In this document: positions 16,404-26,170 of the stretch, one piece after another
Layout: each line of letters starts with the position of its first letter
How positions within the stretch are numbered: the first letter of the stretch is position 1
From: CALZFJ01 sp964459845
Lineage (GTDB): Bacteria; Bacteroidota; Bacteroidia; Bacteroidales; Muribaculaceae
DNA: 64,000 bases
Reading direction: 5' to 3'
Assembly (NCBI GenBank): GCA_964459845.1
Contig: CAYWOC010000002.1
Location: 108,999 to 172,998, forward strand
Notes under the pieces: generated by a model
What the model was told of the DNA's origin: nothing
Database searches by the model: none
Seen by the model: the letters and a program-made list of their open reading frames with translations, nothing else
Translations under genes and position numbers: made by a program

Positions 16404-17663
16404 TTATTTGTATAAATAGTACTTTGCTGACTTGGCTTTGAATGCCTCAACATCCTTGTTCCAGTAGTCAATCATGTCTGCCACCTTATAGTTCTTGGTG
16501 AAGAGCTTGCGGATTTGGTCTGTACCGCACACCTTGTCAAACATGTTCAAGCGAGCCTGATTCTTCTCCGGCTTGTAAATGTCGGTGTTGAATGGCAGGT
16601 CGAATGTCTTGTGGTCGGGATACATCTCGGCAAGCACCTGCATAGCATAGAACTGAATGAGCGACAAGTTAGCATCCACCGCATCGGTAATGTATATCTG
16701 CACACCTTGCAGATTCTTGCCCTTGCCTGTAGAATAGAACGGCTTGATGTGAATCGGGCGGAAAAGCACTCCGGGAAGATTCAATGCGTTCATGTTCTTT
16801 GAGAATTTTTCAGCCTCGATGAAATCATCACAGATAAGCTGGAATGGCAATGTATAGCCCACGCCTATCGACATGCAGTAAAGCTCTCCAAGGATACCAG
16901 TTGCAGGATAATAATCCGACACATCCGGATTTGGAATGTGCGGTGAAGGAAGAAGCCAAGGCATTTCAGTCTGGCGATAGTTCATATAGCGATGCCAGCC
17001 AGTCATAGGCACTACAGTCAAGTTCACTTTCTTTCCTCCAGCAAGCATTCCCTCATCGTTGAGCATCAATGCAAGTTCGCCCGGTGTCAAGCCATAAATA
17101 TATGGTATAGGGTATTGGCTCACGAATGAAACAAAGCCTTTCTCCACAATATTGCCCTCTACCTTATAACCACCAAGTGGATTAGGACGGTCAAGAACCA
17201 CAAACTCTTTGCCATATTCAGCACAAGCCTCCATAGCCACACCCATAGTGCTTATGAATGTGAATGAGCGGCAACCTATGTCTTGAATGTCATATACCAG
17301 CACATCTATGTCTTTCAGCATCTCCTTGGTCGGCTTGCGGGTCTTGCCATAAAGCGAATACACCTTTACGCCTGTTGCCGGATCCTCCGAGTTATCCACC
17401 TTGTCGCCAGCATGCACATCGCCACGTACTCCATGCTCTGGACCATACAATGCCACAAGATTCACATTTGGAGCCTCAAATAGAATATCCACTGTGGATT
17501 TTAAATTGTTATCCACTCCTGTTGGGTTAGTGATAAGCCCTACGCGTTTTCCTTCGAGCTGCTTAAAGCCATTATCGCGAAGCGTCTCAATGCCTGGCTT
17601 TGTCAGCGCACTTGCGGCAAGTGCCACAAGTGCTGCCGTCAATGTCAAAATATATTTTCTCAT
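16404..17663 (-). CDS. namZ: DUF1343 exo-beta-N-acetylmuramidase (NamZ, GH171 type)
   Basis: Exported hydrolase of 419 residues that releases single MurNAc from the non-reducing end of peptidoglycan fragments. A signal peptide (MRKYILTLTAALVALAASA) is followed by GKRVGLITNPTGV near residue 38 and LYGPEHGVRGDVHAGD near 73-87 with the conserved Glu77-His78 pair. Other family segments are YSLYGKTRKPT, VLVYDIQDIGCRSFT and VLDRPNPLGG. All match DUF1343, now known as the NamZ family. It lies just downstream of the AmpG-like transporter gene and supplies MurNAc for the MurT-MurK-MurQ steps. Periplasmic location is inferred from the leader. Confidence 0.88.
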   Translation of the reverse strand: MRKYILTLTAALVALAASALTKPGIETLRDNGFKQLEGKRVGLITNPTGVDNNLKSTVDILFEAPNVNLVALYGPEHGVRGDVHAGDKVDNSEDPATGVKVYSLYGKTRKPTKEMLKDIDVLVYDIQDIGCRSFTFISTMGVAMEACAEYGKEFVVLDRPNPLGGYKVEGNIVEKGFVSFVSQYPIPYIYGLTPGELALMLNDEGMLAGGKKVNLTVVPMTGWHRYMNYRQTEMPWLLPSPHIPNPDVSDYYPATGILGELYCMSIGVGYTLPFQLICDDFIEAEKFSKNMNALNLPGVLFRPIHIKPFYSTGKGKNLQGVQIYITDAVDANLSLIQFYAMQVLAEMYPDHKTFDLPFNTDIYKPEKNQARLNMFDKVCGTDQIRKLFTKNYKVADMIDYWNKDVEAFKAKSAKYYLYK

Positions 17664-17681
17664 CTTTTATTTTCCTTTTTA

Positions 17682-19013
17682 TTATTTTCTACCATATTCA
17701 GGGTCAATCTTGCGATCAACAAGGAATGTAACGAAAAGTGTAGCGATGCAACATGCCATCACCATCCAGAAGAAGTTCACATATCCTATGGCCTCTTGAA
17801 TATATCCTGCCACAAAACCTGGAAGCATCATGCTCAATGCCATAAATGCCGTGCAGATTGCATAGTGAGATGTCTTGAACTCGCCTTCCGAGAAATACAT
17901 CATATAGAGCATATATGCCGTGAAGCCAAATCCGTAGCCGAATTGCTCGATACATACGGCTATGCTGATTACCAAAGTATCGGCTGGCTGTGCTATAGCC
18001 AAATACACAAATGTCAAGCAAGGCAGTGTCATGCACGCAGCCATAAGCCACAACGCTTTCTTCAAACCGACTTTAGATGCAAACACCCCTCCTACAATAC
18101 CTCCGGCAAGCAGAGCAATTACGCCAAATGTGCCATACACCAAGCCTACAAGGTCGGTGCTTAGTCCAAGACCGCCCTCAGCCACTGAGTGAACAAGGAA
18201 TGGTTGGCAAAGCTTAATCAAGAAACCTTCCGGCAAGCGATAAAGAAGCATGAATGCTATTGCAAGCAGCACACCTGGCTTCTTGACGAACGACACGAAT
18301 GAACCTGCCAATTCGCTCAACCCAGAAGTGGCTCCGCCATTCTCGGCAGCCACACGAGGCTTGTCTTCCGACGAATGAGGCAATACGTATGTGTGATATA
18401 GTGTGATTAGGAAGAACACCACTGCACTCACGCCAAGGGTGACCTGCCATGAGAATGGAATGTTTTCCACCTTATTATCCTCTATTACACCTGCAATATA
18501 CACAAGCACACCTTGACCGAACACAGATGCTACACGATAGAATGTGCTACGCACGCCGATAAAAGCTGCCTGGCTGCTCGGACTGTGGGCAAGCATATAA
18601 TAGCCGTCGGCCGCTATATCGTGCGTTGCAGAAGCAAACGCAGCTATAATGAACAGAATAAGTGTCACTGTAAACATACTTATAGGTGTCTGTCCAGATA
18701 CTATCGTGTCGATATCAGGCTTTGGCAGTGTTACTGTCAATAGCACCATCAGTGCTGTAAGCAATATCTGCATCGACACAATCCACCAGCGTTTAGTCTT
18801 TACCACATCGACAAGCGGTCCCCACACTCCCTTCAAGAACCAAGGGAAATACAGAAGCGTGGTGAAGAATGACATATCGCCATTAGGCACACCCATTTTC
18901 GTGAACATCATCACTGAGATATTGTTTACCACGAAATATGGCACACCCTCAGCAAAATACAAGGTCGGAACCCACCACCATGGCGATTTTGTTCCATTTG
19001 TTATTTTTTCCAT
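17682..19013 (-). CDS. ampG: AmpG-like major facilitator transporter
   Basis: Twelve-helix MFS transporter of 443 residues. The opening WWWVPTLYFAEGVPYFVVNNISVMMF and the segment FASATHDIAADGYYM are typical of AmpG and SLC33-like permeases, which import muropeptides or anhydro-disaccharides across the inner membrane. A central loop of about 30 residues (SSEDKPRVAAENGG) separates two six-helix halves. It follows the SpoIID-like gene by a few bases and precedes namZ. Import of MurNAc-containing disaccharides is likely; the exact ligand cannot be read from sequence. Confidence 0.83.
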   Translation of the reverse strand: MEKITNGTKSPWWWVPTLYFAEGVPYFVVNNISVMMFTKMGVPNGDMSFFTTLLYFPWFLKGVWGPLVDVVKTKRWWIVSMQILLTALMVLLTVTLPKPDIDTIVSGQTPISMFTVTLILFIIAAFASATHDIAADGYYMLAHSPSSQAAFIGVRSTFYRVASVFGQGVLVYIAGVIEDNKVENIPFSWQVTLGVSAVVFFLITLYHTYVLPHSSEDKPRVAAENGGATSGLSELAGSFVSFVKKPGVLLAIAFMLLYRLPEGFLIKLCQPFLVHSVAEGGLGLSTDLVGLVYGTFGVIALLAGGIVGGVFASKVGLKKALWLMAACMTLPCLTFVYLAIAQPADTLVISIAVCIEQFGYGFGFTAYMLYMMYFSEGEFKTSHYAICTAFMALSMMLPGFVAGYIQEAIGYVNFFWMVMACCIATLFVTFLVDRKIDPEYGRK

Positions 19014-19017
19014 GCGT

Positions 19018-20343
19018 TTAATACTGTTTGTTTATGTTAGCATTTATGAAGTAATGCAATAATATATCTTTATAATTGAAACCTTTCTCGCCCATCACTG
19101 CTGCACCGATTTGGCAAAGCCCTACACCGTGTCCCCAGCCTGCACCTCGAAGCACGAATTTTTGAGGCACACCATCCACCACATCATGCTTCTCGACGAT
19201 GAATGCCGAGCTATACAAGTGAGATGGCGACAATGTGCGGCGAATCTCAAGTTCCTTTCCTATTGTCAGCGTCTTTTTGGTTCCCACAATCTTCAGCTTA
19301 TAGAGGCGACCCGATGTTCCGCGCGCCACTGGCTGCAAATCGAGGATAGTGCCGTAGTCGATACCAGAACGTTTCAATATCAACTCCGACAGCTCTTTCT
19401 GCGTATATTCAACCGTCCAACGATAGAAATCGGTGGTCTCTTGGTCGTAGTTGTTTAGCACTTGCGACAGAATTTTCTTGTCGTTAGTGTTGCAATATGC
19501 CTTTGGTGACGACAGAATCCACTCCTCGGCATTTGCCTCTTTTGTTAAGTCGGGGAAGTTCATTTCATCCTCTCCGTCGCGGCGTGCCACGAGATAATCG
19601 AAATGCTTCGGTTCCCAACAGTTCTCAAATTCTTCATACACACCTCCGCAACTTTTCGAGAAGCGTGCATCGCATAATTCACCGCCAAAAGTCAGCACCT
19701 GCCCCCAAGTTGCCTTGATTGCATCGCGCACTTTTTCTGTAGATTCACGAGTAATACCCTGATAACGCTGGCAGTGGTCATCAGCACACACGTCGAAGTT
19801 CACATGGTCTTCACGGTCATACCATTTTATCATTTCGTCGTCGCCTGTTTCTTCCACAGCCTTATATTCCTCATTGTCGGCCACTATACGCTTGTTCTTT
19901 TCCATCTGTGCCAGCAGCCAACTGCGCGAAATCACAGCATGTGCCTTTAGCAATTCGAGAGATGCGGTCGCGCTCATTTCCGATGAAATGACACTGAGCA
20001 GATATTCTTCCACCGACAGTACATTGATTGCTGTCAGCTTGCCATTCTCCACTATCAGATGCAATGCTCCACGAAAACGCTGGTTTTCTTTTCTCTCCCA
20101 ATGGAAATTCACACCTATAGTTACCCCTATCAATTCCACGGAATTTTTTTCGGCATTAGTTGGCTCGAACTTTATGATGTCGGCAGTCTTGCCGTTCCAT
20201 TCCACCTTGCCGCCGGCAGATACCTTGGCAAGCTGTTTGCCGGTGACTTTCTCGCCACCATCAACGACATATTCTCCGTCAAGCACAAATTCGACAGTAG
20301 GTTCACCCATGATACCCACTTTCACGCGTGGTACTTCAGTCAT
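19018..20343 (-). CDS. SpoIID/LytB domain protein
   Basis: Protein of 441 residues with a SpoIID (amidase enhancer or lytic transglycosylase) domain. It shows VEEYLLSVISSEMSATASLELLKAHAVISRSWLLAQ near residues 105-140, the AKRFSKSCGG-like segment CDARFSKSCGGVYEEFENCWEP near 225, and the terminal motif GAGWGHGVGLCQIGA near 405. SpoIID proteins cut denuded glycan strands in spore formers; in Bacteroidota the same domain occurs in peptidoglycan recycling loci. No clear signal peptide is visible at the annotated start, so the compartment is uncertain. The gene overlaps no neighbour and sits between the DUF4922 and ampG genes. Confidence 0.82.
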   Translation of the reverse strand: MTEVPRVKVGIMGEPTVEFVLDGEYVVDGGEKVTGKQLAKVSAGGKVEWNGKTADIIKFEPTNAEKNSVELIGVTIGVNFHWERKENQRFRGALHLIVENGKLTAINVLSVEEYLLSVISSEMSATASLELLKAHAVISRSWLLAQMEKNKRIVADNEEYKAVEETGDDEMIKWYDREDHVNFDVCADDHCQRYQGITRESTEKVRDAIKATWGQVLTFGGELCDARFSKSCGGVYEEFENCWEPKHFDYLVARRDGEDEMNFPDLTKEANAEEWILSSPKAYCNTNDKKILSQVLNNYDQETTDFYRWTVEYTQKELSELILKRSGIDYGTILDLQPVARGTSGRLYKLKIVGTKKTLTIGKELEIRRTLSPSHLYSSAFIVEKHDVVDGVPQKFVLRGAGWGHGVGLCQIGAAVMGEKGFNYKDILLHYFINANINKQY

Positions 20344-20368
20344 AGCAGTTGTTTTGATTATATTCCTT

Positions 20369-21304
20369 TCAAAAATCGTTTACTAATTTTTCGGCATCCT
20401 CTTCCGTGAGGCACACCTCGTCGAGTATCTGCTGAACGATATCGCCCGACACTCTGTTGAAATCTTTTTCAAGTGGCGTTATGAACACACCTCCCATATC
20501 GACCGATGCAGGCGAAATCAAGTAGGCGGCATCTCCTTCCGAATAATAACAGTCGGGGCGATGCTTACGTCGAGGAAACACTGCCACAGTCCAGCCTTCA
20601 TCTTCAGTCCACCAGCAAAGCACATTGAGCATTGGCTCATATTCGCCATTTGGCACTGGCAGCTTGCCATACAGTTCGTTGAAGAGAGTTTCACCGGCTT
20701 CCACCGATTCCGACTGAATCAAGTAAGCTGTTCTCCCCACGCCTTTTGCCACACTCAAACGTGCATCGCGCAAGGTCTTCACCTCCGAAAGCACTGCATT
20801 CCTCACGTCGTTTGGATAAGGCATCAGGCCTTTCAGCCCTGCTTGGAAATGCATATGGTCGGGAGCTGATGCTCCGCATTTAGGTCCGTTATAGAAGATT
20901 ACAAAGTCTTTAAGCTCAAAAGCCAGCGACATCATATCGCCGATTCGCGATATGATGCGTTGGGCAGTATGAGTGTTTGCAGGAATGGTGAGATGACGCT
21001 TGAAGATTGGGAAAGGGTTGAGAATCACGGTGTAGTCTCTCCACTTTATCCCTGTCTGCTCTGCGGGCCGGTTTGCTTCACACAAGAAGCAAGGTCTCTT
21101 TTGCAGCGACACCTTATCGACCTTTGCTGCCGAAGACACAATCCGTGCAGGATTATATTGAACTTTGTAGTGAGCTTTGCCCACTACAAAGTTCTTCTCC
21201 TTCACGCTGCTCAGAGCGGCATAGTTGTCGTGGGCTGTTGCCCATTCCTTCAACTGATGCCGGAACAGTGATTCAATCTTCTCCGAGCTTAACGTCTCTT
21301 CCAT
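20369..21304 (-). CDS. DUF4922 GalT/HIT-like nucleotidyltransferase
   Basis: Protein of 311 residues resembling the galactose-1-phosphate uridylyltransferase and Ap4A phosphorylase superfamily. It has a zinc-type CFLC pair at residues 72-75, NPFPIFKRHLTIP near 96-108, and the catalytic-type motif H150-M-H152-F-Q154 in DHMHFQAG, matching the HxHxQ centre of GalT enzymes. It probably transfers a nucleotidyl group or phosphorolyses a nucleotide sugar. Its steady place in this salvage run suggests work on a GlcNAc- or MurNAc-derived sugar phosphate, but no substrate is known to me. It sits 31 bp after the tandem-domain glycosyltransferase gene. Confidence 0.7.
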   Translation of the reverse strand: MEETLSSEKIESLFRHQLKEWATAHDNYAALSSVKEKNFVVGKAHYKVQYNPARIVSSAAKVDKVSLQKRPCFLCEANRPAEQTGIKWRDYTVILNPFPIFKRHLTIPANTHTAQRIISRIGDMMSLAFELKDFVIFYNGPKCGASAPDHMHFQAGLKGLMPYPNDVRNAVLSEVKTLRDARLSVAKGVGRTAYLIQSESVEAGETLFNELYGKLPVPNGEYEPMLNVLCWWTEDEGWTVAVFPRRKHRPDCYYSEGDAAYLISPASVDMGGVFITPLEKDFNRVSGDIVQQILDEVCLTEEDAEKLVNDF

Positions 21305-21334
21305 TCTTGACTCTTATCTCTCTCTTTTCGTGTA

Positions 21335-22798
21335 TTATTTCTTTGTGTTCTTTGCGATACGAGCCTTCAACTCCCATGTGCGGATACGATCCTTGTAGGT
21401 GTTGTTGCGGTTCATCTTCTCTACGTCAAGAGCAGCATCACTATTGTCGTCCCAACGACGGCACAAGTAAACTGGCTCATATACACGACCGATTTGATAG
21501 TTGCGCGACATATTCAAGCCAAGAGCATAGTCCTCACCATAGTTCACACATGGGAGCTTCACTTCACGAAGGATTGGAGTGTAGAATGCACGTGGTGCGC
21601 CAAGTCCATTGATGCGGAGCGCATTGTTGCGGCCGTTCTCAGGAGTCCATTCCTTGTGGTCGATTACACCCGGTGGGATGATGTTCTTATTGATGTCGGT
21701 CAAAACGTAAGTTCCCACTACCATTGCGCAGTTTTGATCATAGAATGCCTTCACCATAGTGGCAAGCGTGTTCTCATCTTTATATACGTCATCGCTGTCG
21801 AGTTGTACGCAGAATTTACCCACTTTTTCGTGATGAGCTGCCACATTCCAGCATCCGCCTACGCTGATGTCGCCTGTGATAAGGTGGATAACTTGCTCGT
21901 TGTTGCCATAACGCTCTTTGATGATTTCTGTTGTGCGGTCAGTTGAGCAGTTGTCGATAACAATTACATTGAATGGGAAATCAGTCTTCTGCATCAATGC
22001 AGAGTCGATTGCATCGGCGATTGTGCGTTCACGAGTACGAACTGGAATGATGACAGATGCCTCTACCGCAAACTTGTCTTCACCAAATTCGATGTGCTTG
22101 AACTCTGGAGCCAAGTAGCCGTTGATTTCTTTCAAGTGTTCTGTAACAGCCTCTTCCATCTCGATTTGACGACCACGGTTCTTTGGATCTACATAGTCAA
22201 ACATCTTTTCACCGCTCTTGCGTGTGTCAAGTTCGATGTCGCTATACAAGAACTCATTGATGTGCTCAAGTGCCGCAAATTGGCTAAGCTTCAAGCGCAA
22301 GTCATAAAGTCCAGCAAATTCATAGTCAGCCTTCATGTTGGCAACAGCCTTCTTGAATGCGTCAGCATCAAAGAATAGTACTGAACCGAAATCGAAGTCG
22401 TCGCGCAAGCTACCCATTTGATAGTCGATTACTGGAGCTTTTGTGCGGTCTGGCTCGTCGCCGTTGTAGTGGTCGGCATAAAGCATTCCTGCTTGTGTGT
22501 CGTTTGCAAGTTCTACGAAACGGTCAAGTGCATATACGCCGAATTTTAGACGGTCGTATTTTGTGTATATCATTACAAAATCTGCATCTGCTTTTTCAGC
22601 GATTTTCTTGATTGTCTTAGTTGATGTAAGACCATCAATCTTAATTACTTCACAGCCTTCTACAGAGCCTGTTCCTTCCTCTTTTTGAAGAAGATAGATA
22701 TTCTTCACCAAATAGTCGTAAGACTTTAGTTCAGCAACTGTTGCTTGAACTTGTTGCTCGTCAGCAAAAGGGACGAAGCAATTTACGGATTTTTTCAT
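21335..22798 (-). CDS. Glycosyltransferase with two GT-A-like domains
   Basis: Protein of 487 residues. The C-terminal half (from about residue 247) is a clear family-2 glycosyltransferase: ASVIIPVRTRERTI, VIDNCSTDRTTEII, and QLDSDDVYKDENT with the metal-binding DxD. The N-terminal 240 residues also follow a GT-A-like alternation (KSVNCFVPF, VMIYTKYDRLKFG, GSVLFFDADAF), possibly a second or degenerate transferase domain. No membrane segment or signal peptide is seen, so it is cytoplasmic. Its place between the amidase and DUF4922 genes is curious because a synthetic enzyme sits in a degradative locus. Acceptor and donor are unknown. Confidence 0.75.
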   Translation of the reverse strand: MKKSVNCFVPFADEQQVQATVAELKSYDYLVKNIYLLQKEEGTGSVEGCEVIKIDGLTSTKTIKKIAEKADADFVMIYTKYDRLKFGVYALDRFVELANDTQAGMLYADHYNGDEPDRTKAPVIDYQMGSLRDDFDFGSVLFFDADAFKKAVANMKADYEFAGLYDLRLKLSQFAALEHINEFLYSDIELDTRKSGEKMFDYVDPKNRGRQIEMEEAVTEHLKEINGYLAPEFKHIEFGEDKFAVEASVIIPVRTRERTIADAIDSALMQKTDFPFNVIVIDNCSTDRTTEIIKERYGNNEQVIHLITGDISVGGCWNVAAHHEKVGKFCVQLDSDDVYKDENTLATMVKAFYDQNCAMVVGTYVLTDINKNIIPPGVIDHKEWTPENGRNNALRINGLGAPRAFYTPILREVKLPCVNYGEDYALGLNMSRNYQIGRVYEPVYLCRRWDDNSDAALDVEKMNRNNTYKDRIRTWELKARIAKNTKK

Positions 22799-22836
22799 GT
22801 TCCTTTATATTAATAGTTGTTTGGAATATTTTTTAC

Positions 22837-25800
22837 TTATTTCTTGCTTGAAAAGAATTTCAATACATGAGCCATCATTGTGTCGCGCCCCTCTTCGCTA
22901 TTGATTGTCTCAAATGGGAAACCAATCACGCAGGTCTTGTAGTTCTTGATTGAAGCTGCCACACCTGCCGGCAAGTTGTTTTCGCTGTAGCGCAAGATTG
23001 TAGCCCCAGTCTTCTCGTCAGCCGGGAACAATGCGTCGGGCGACTCCACGCAATACATTTTTTCGTTCAGCTCATTCGAGAATTTCCACTCATAGTCGGC
23101 AATGTCGAGGTCGTGATATACAGTAGGCACTGAATAGACTTCACCCGATTGCGATGCCTGTCCCACTCTCCATTGATATCCAAGTACATTCTTGGCGAAA
23201 TTCTTCTCTTCATCAGATGCTGGCGACTTGCCGTCCCATATATCGGTTGCCACAAATGCTCCCGAAATGAAGATGTTGCCGCCACCGTTGCAATAGTTGG
23301 TGATTGCGCTGCGCAATGAAGCCGGGAATGCTTTAAATCTGTTTGGCACTGCGCCACGACCTATGATGGTCTCTTTTTGCTTGCCAAGAATCAAATCCAC
23401 TACCGGATATTTGTCCATTGCGATAAGCCCACCGCTCACTGCATCTACGCTCGATGAAACAAATGAATAGCCGGCTTTCATAATTGCCTCACCATGAATC
23501 ACTGGATAATCGAATGTGTTTCCAGCGATTACTTTGGTCTCGTATTGTGAGCGGCTTGCTCCGAATCCTGCCGCATCATCGTCCATCCATGGAATATTGC
23601 GGCGATATTCGAATTGCGAACCTATAAAGCTTATATCCTTAATATATGGTACACCATGGTCTTTTTCATCATAGAATCCTGCCATTGCGCCCGAATCAAA
23701 CCAGTCGGGAGCCGAAACGCGTGTAAACCCATTCACAACGAGTACTGTGCCTTTTGAGTCTTTTGCATCACCGCATGCAAGGATTTCCGATGCGAAACTG
23801 CGTCCGCCCTCGTTCATTGCCTCAATCTTGAAGCTATGGATTTCGTTGTCGTTCACTTCTGCCACGTATTGAGGCTCTTTCACTACGGCTTTTTCCTTGA
23901 ATGCGCCATTGCCAATGCGCTCATACACCACATAGTGTGTTGCTTCAGCATTGTCGCACAATGTATCTTTAGTCGCTTTCCATGTCAACAGGAATTTGCC
24001 TTCGCTTGCTTTTGTCAAAGCGAACGAGTTCACTGGCAATGGTTGAACCACATACTTGCGGTTGTCGCGCTTTGCAAGGTATTCAAGCATGCCTTTATAT
24101 ACTGCACGGCTCACGGTGAAGCGGAATGTAGGATCAAGGCCATACTTCATGTCGGCGAAGTTCTGGTGCGACAGCAGTTCGAGCAGCATGGCTGGCACTT
24201 CCGGATAGCGGGCTTCGGTATACGCCTTGTCCCACATGCCTCGGCGTGTCCAGTTAGGCTCAAATTGTTTGCGCACATCGTTCACGATATTTGTCATCAC
24301 CATATTGGTGTATGCACGAGATGTGATACGTGGCGTCCCGTTAGCGAACTTGCCGAATTTAGCATCTTGTCCGATTCCATTTGTGCAATATATGCCAAGA
24401 GTGCCGATGATGTCATCGTTCATTGTTGTACCAGCATCTGTATGGAATGCAAACGACAAATCCACCGGTATCTTCAATCCCTTATAGTTAGGAAGGACAT
24501 CCGAACCTCCTGCAAGATAGTTCACCCAATAGCCACGGCAACGATAATCATCGTTATAGTCGTTCACGCCTTGTGTCGGCGAATAGATGCTGTCGGGAAT
24601 ACCTGCCCACTGCAAGAAGTAGCGTGCGCCCTCCGTGAAACGCGGATGGCGGCTCAGTTGATAGCGGTAATCCACATCGGGCATAGTCATCGCACTCGCA
24701 TCCTTGTTGTCGGAACTCTTCACGTTCTCCGACAATGCCTCAACCTTGCGAGCCACATTGCCCATTCCTCCACCTACCTTCACGGCATCGGCTGTCACCA
24801 CTGCTTTCCCTCCTTTTTCCGAGTAATTGAGCAGTTCCACCAAGTCTTCGTTGTCGCCCTTCTTCAATGGGAAATGTCCGAGATATATCCATGTTCCGCC
24901 ACCCATCTGCTGGTTCACAACGAATGTCTGCGTGCCGGCTTGGCTGTTGATGTTATAAACAGCATCGGTCGCACTCTCTGGAAGCGACTTATATGATATA
25001 TATACTGCATAGTCACCAGCTTCAGGAACATTTACGCTCCATTTCGCCGACGACAATTTCTTCTTGTTCTTAGTTGCTTTCACCATGCGGTAAGAACCTT
25101 CGGTGAACGGATTTTGGAAGCCCACATATTGTGCGCGGTTATATGCAAAGCCAGCGCCATCCCCGTTCTTCCACTTCTCGCCTTTGCTGTCTTCGGCATA
25201 GCCTTTCTGTGCATTTGCGCCATCGGCATCCACTATCGCCTCAAATTCGCGGGTGTCCCGCTCACGAGGACTCATCACCACTGCTCCTGCATTCTCAAGC
25301 ATAGGCATCAAGAATGGCATAACGTAGCTTTGAGTGTATAGGTCTTCCACGGTTTGGAATATGCGTGCGCGCTGCCATTCCCAGCGGTTCAGTTTTGGCT
25401 CAAAATACCATCCGTGGCTTTGCCACAATGCTATGATGTCGCCTTCAAGTCCTTTGCTATATGTGAAATTTGGCTGCACTCTTGTTATGAAATGTTTGTC
25501 GTGCTTGCGCTGTATGTCGCGGCTGAACATCGGCATGTAGCTGTCGATATCCGCACCTTCTATCGTGAACACAACGTCATATTTGGCGTATTCATCAGGC
25601 AACGACTTCTTCACCTTGCTGGCGAGAGCCTCAATGCCTGTCTCCGTGAATGGCACATAGGAATAAGTTTCGTTTAGGTCAACGGTAACGGTCTTCTTGG
25701 TATCGTCTGCCACTACGCTTTTCACATTGACATTACCGATACTCATCGATGCTGGAACGGTAGCTTTCACCAAGTCCTGCACCTTTGTCTGTACGGGCGT

Positions 25801-25881
25801 AAGCAGTTGCTGCGCATTAGTGGCCATTGGAGCCAATGCACTCACAACCATCGACAAAATCACAGTTTTTGCTGTTTTCAT
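22837..25881 (-). CDS. Exported N-acetylmuramoyl-L-alanine amidase with golvesin-like and FN3 domains
   Basis: Secreted protein of 1014 residues, often labelled xanthan lyase in databases. It opens with a signal peptide (MKTAKTVILSMVVSALAPMATNA). Residues 265-375 form a golvesin-like beta domain (WSVNVPEAGDYAVYISYKSLP). From about 430 to 620 an Amidase_3-like domain shows SFAFHTDAGT (zinc His) and EVPAMLLELLSHQNF (catalytic Glu). A fibronectin-III-like stretch follows near 630-710, then a C-terminal region with a Rossmann-like GNIFISGAFVATDIWDG segment. It would strip stem peptides from glycan strands outside the inner membrane, the first step of the salvage pathway encoded downstream. Confidence 0.82.
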   Translation of the reverse strand: MKTAKTVILSMVVSALAPMATNAQQLLTPVQTKVQDLVKATVPASMSIGNVNVKSVVADDTKKTVTVDLNETYSYVPFTETGIEALASKVKKSLPDEYAKYDVVFTIEGADIDSYMPMFSRDIQRKHDKHFITRVQPNFTYSKGLEGDIIALWQSHGWYFEPKLNRWEWQRARIFQTVEDLYTQSYVMPFLMPMLENAGAVVMSPRERDTREFEAIVDADGANAQKGYAEDSKGEKWKNGDGAGFAYNRAQYVGFQNPFTEGSYRMVKATKNKKKLSSAKWSVNVPEAGDYAVYISYKSLPESATDAVYNINSQAGTQTFVVNQQMGGGTWIYLGHFPLKKGDNEDLVELLNYSEKGGKAVVTADAVKVGGGMGNVARKVEALSENVKSSDNKDASAMTMPDVDYRYQLSRHPRFTEGARYFLQWAGIPDSIYSPTQGVNDYNDDYRCRGYWVNYLAGGSDVLPNYKGLKIPVDLSFAFHTDAGTTMNDDIIGTLGIYCTNGIGQDAKFGKFANGTPRITSRAYTNMVMTNIVNDVRKQFEPNWTRRGMWDKAYTEARYPEVPAMLLELLSHQNFADMKYGLDPTFRFTVSRAVYKGMLEYLAKRDNRKYVVQPLPVNSFALTKASEGKFLLTWKATKDTLCDNAEATHYVVYERIGNGAFKEKAVVKEPQYVAEVNDNEIHSFKIEAMNEGGRSFASEILACGDAKDSKGTVLVVNGFTRVSAPDWFDSGAMAGFYDEKDHGVPYIKDISFIGSQFEYRRNIPWMDDDAAGFGASRSQYETKVIAGNTFDYPVIHGEAIMKAGYSFVSSSVDAVSGGLIAMDKYPVVDLILGKQKETIIGRGAVPNRFKAFPASLRSAITNYCNGGGNIFISGAFVATDIWDGKSPASDEEKNFAKNVLGYQWRVGQASQSGEVYSVPTVYHDLDIADYEWKFSNELNEKMYCVESPDALFPADEKTGATILRYSENNLPAGVAASIKNYKTCVIGFPFETINSEEGRDTMMAHVLKFFSSKK

Positions 25882-25957
25882 TTCAATACTTTTTTATCAT
25901 TCATTTTCATTGTATTATAGCCAAAGTGAACACCTTGCGCACACTTTCACTCATCGA

Positions 25958-25965
25958 CAAAGTTA
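25958..25965 (-). promoter_or_regulatory. -7 element (TAACTTTG) for the salvage operon
   Basis: Exact TAnnTTTG box on the minus strand, 77 bp upstream of the amidase start. The nearest TTTG upstream is 24 bp away, slightly long for a -33 element. It is the only good candidate driving the eleven-gene run. Confidence 0.45.
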
Positions 25966-26072
25966 ATATAAAAATTATAGACTGGAAAGCAAATTTTACC
26001 TATATTTCACTGATTAAATATCTTTTAATATTTAACCATATATTTTTAAACTTTTATACCAACAAAAACTCA

Positions 26073-26113
26073 CAAAAAAAAAGGTTTGCCACTTATTATC
26101 CCAAGTGCAAACC
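26073..26113 (-). terminator. Intrinsic terminator after the Asn/Gly-rich protein gene
   Basis: Read on the minus strand, an 11-bp stem (26083-26094 with 26103-26113, one bulged base) is followed by a run of nine T residues. It separates the gene at 26171 from the salvage operon. Confidence 0.8.
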
Positions 26114-26170
26114 CTTATGATTGATATCAAGTATTGTTCAATTTAAATTTTCACCTACCGTCTGTCTTCT

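Noticed and set aside
23836..24996. 386-codon plus-strand frame
   Set aside because: It lies wholly antisense to the amidase gene, is rich in His and Cys, has no family motif and no promoter; a shadow of the real gene.
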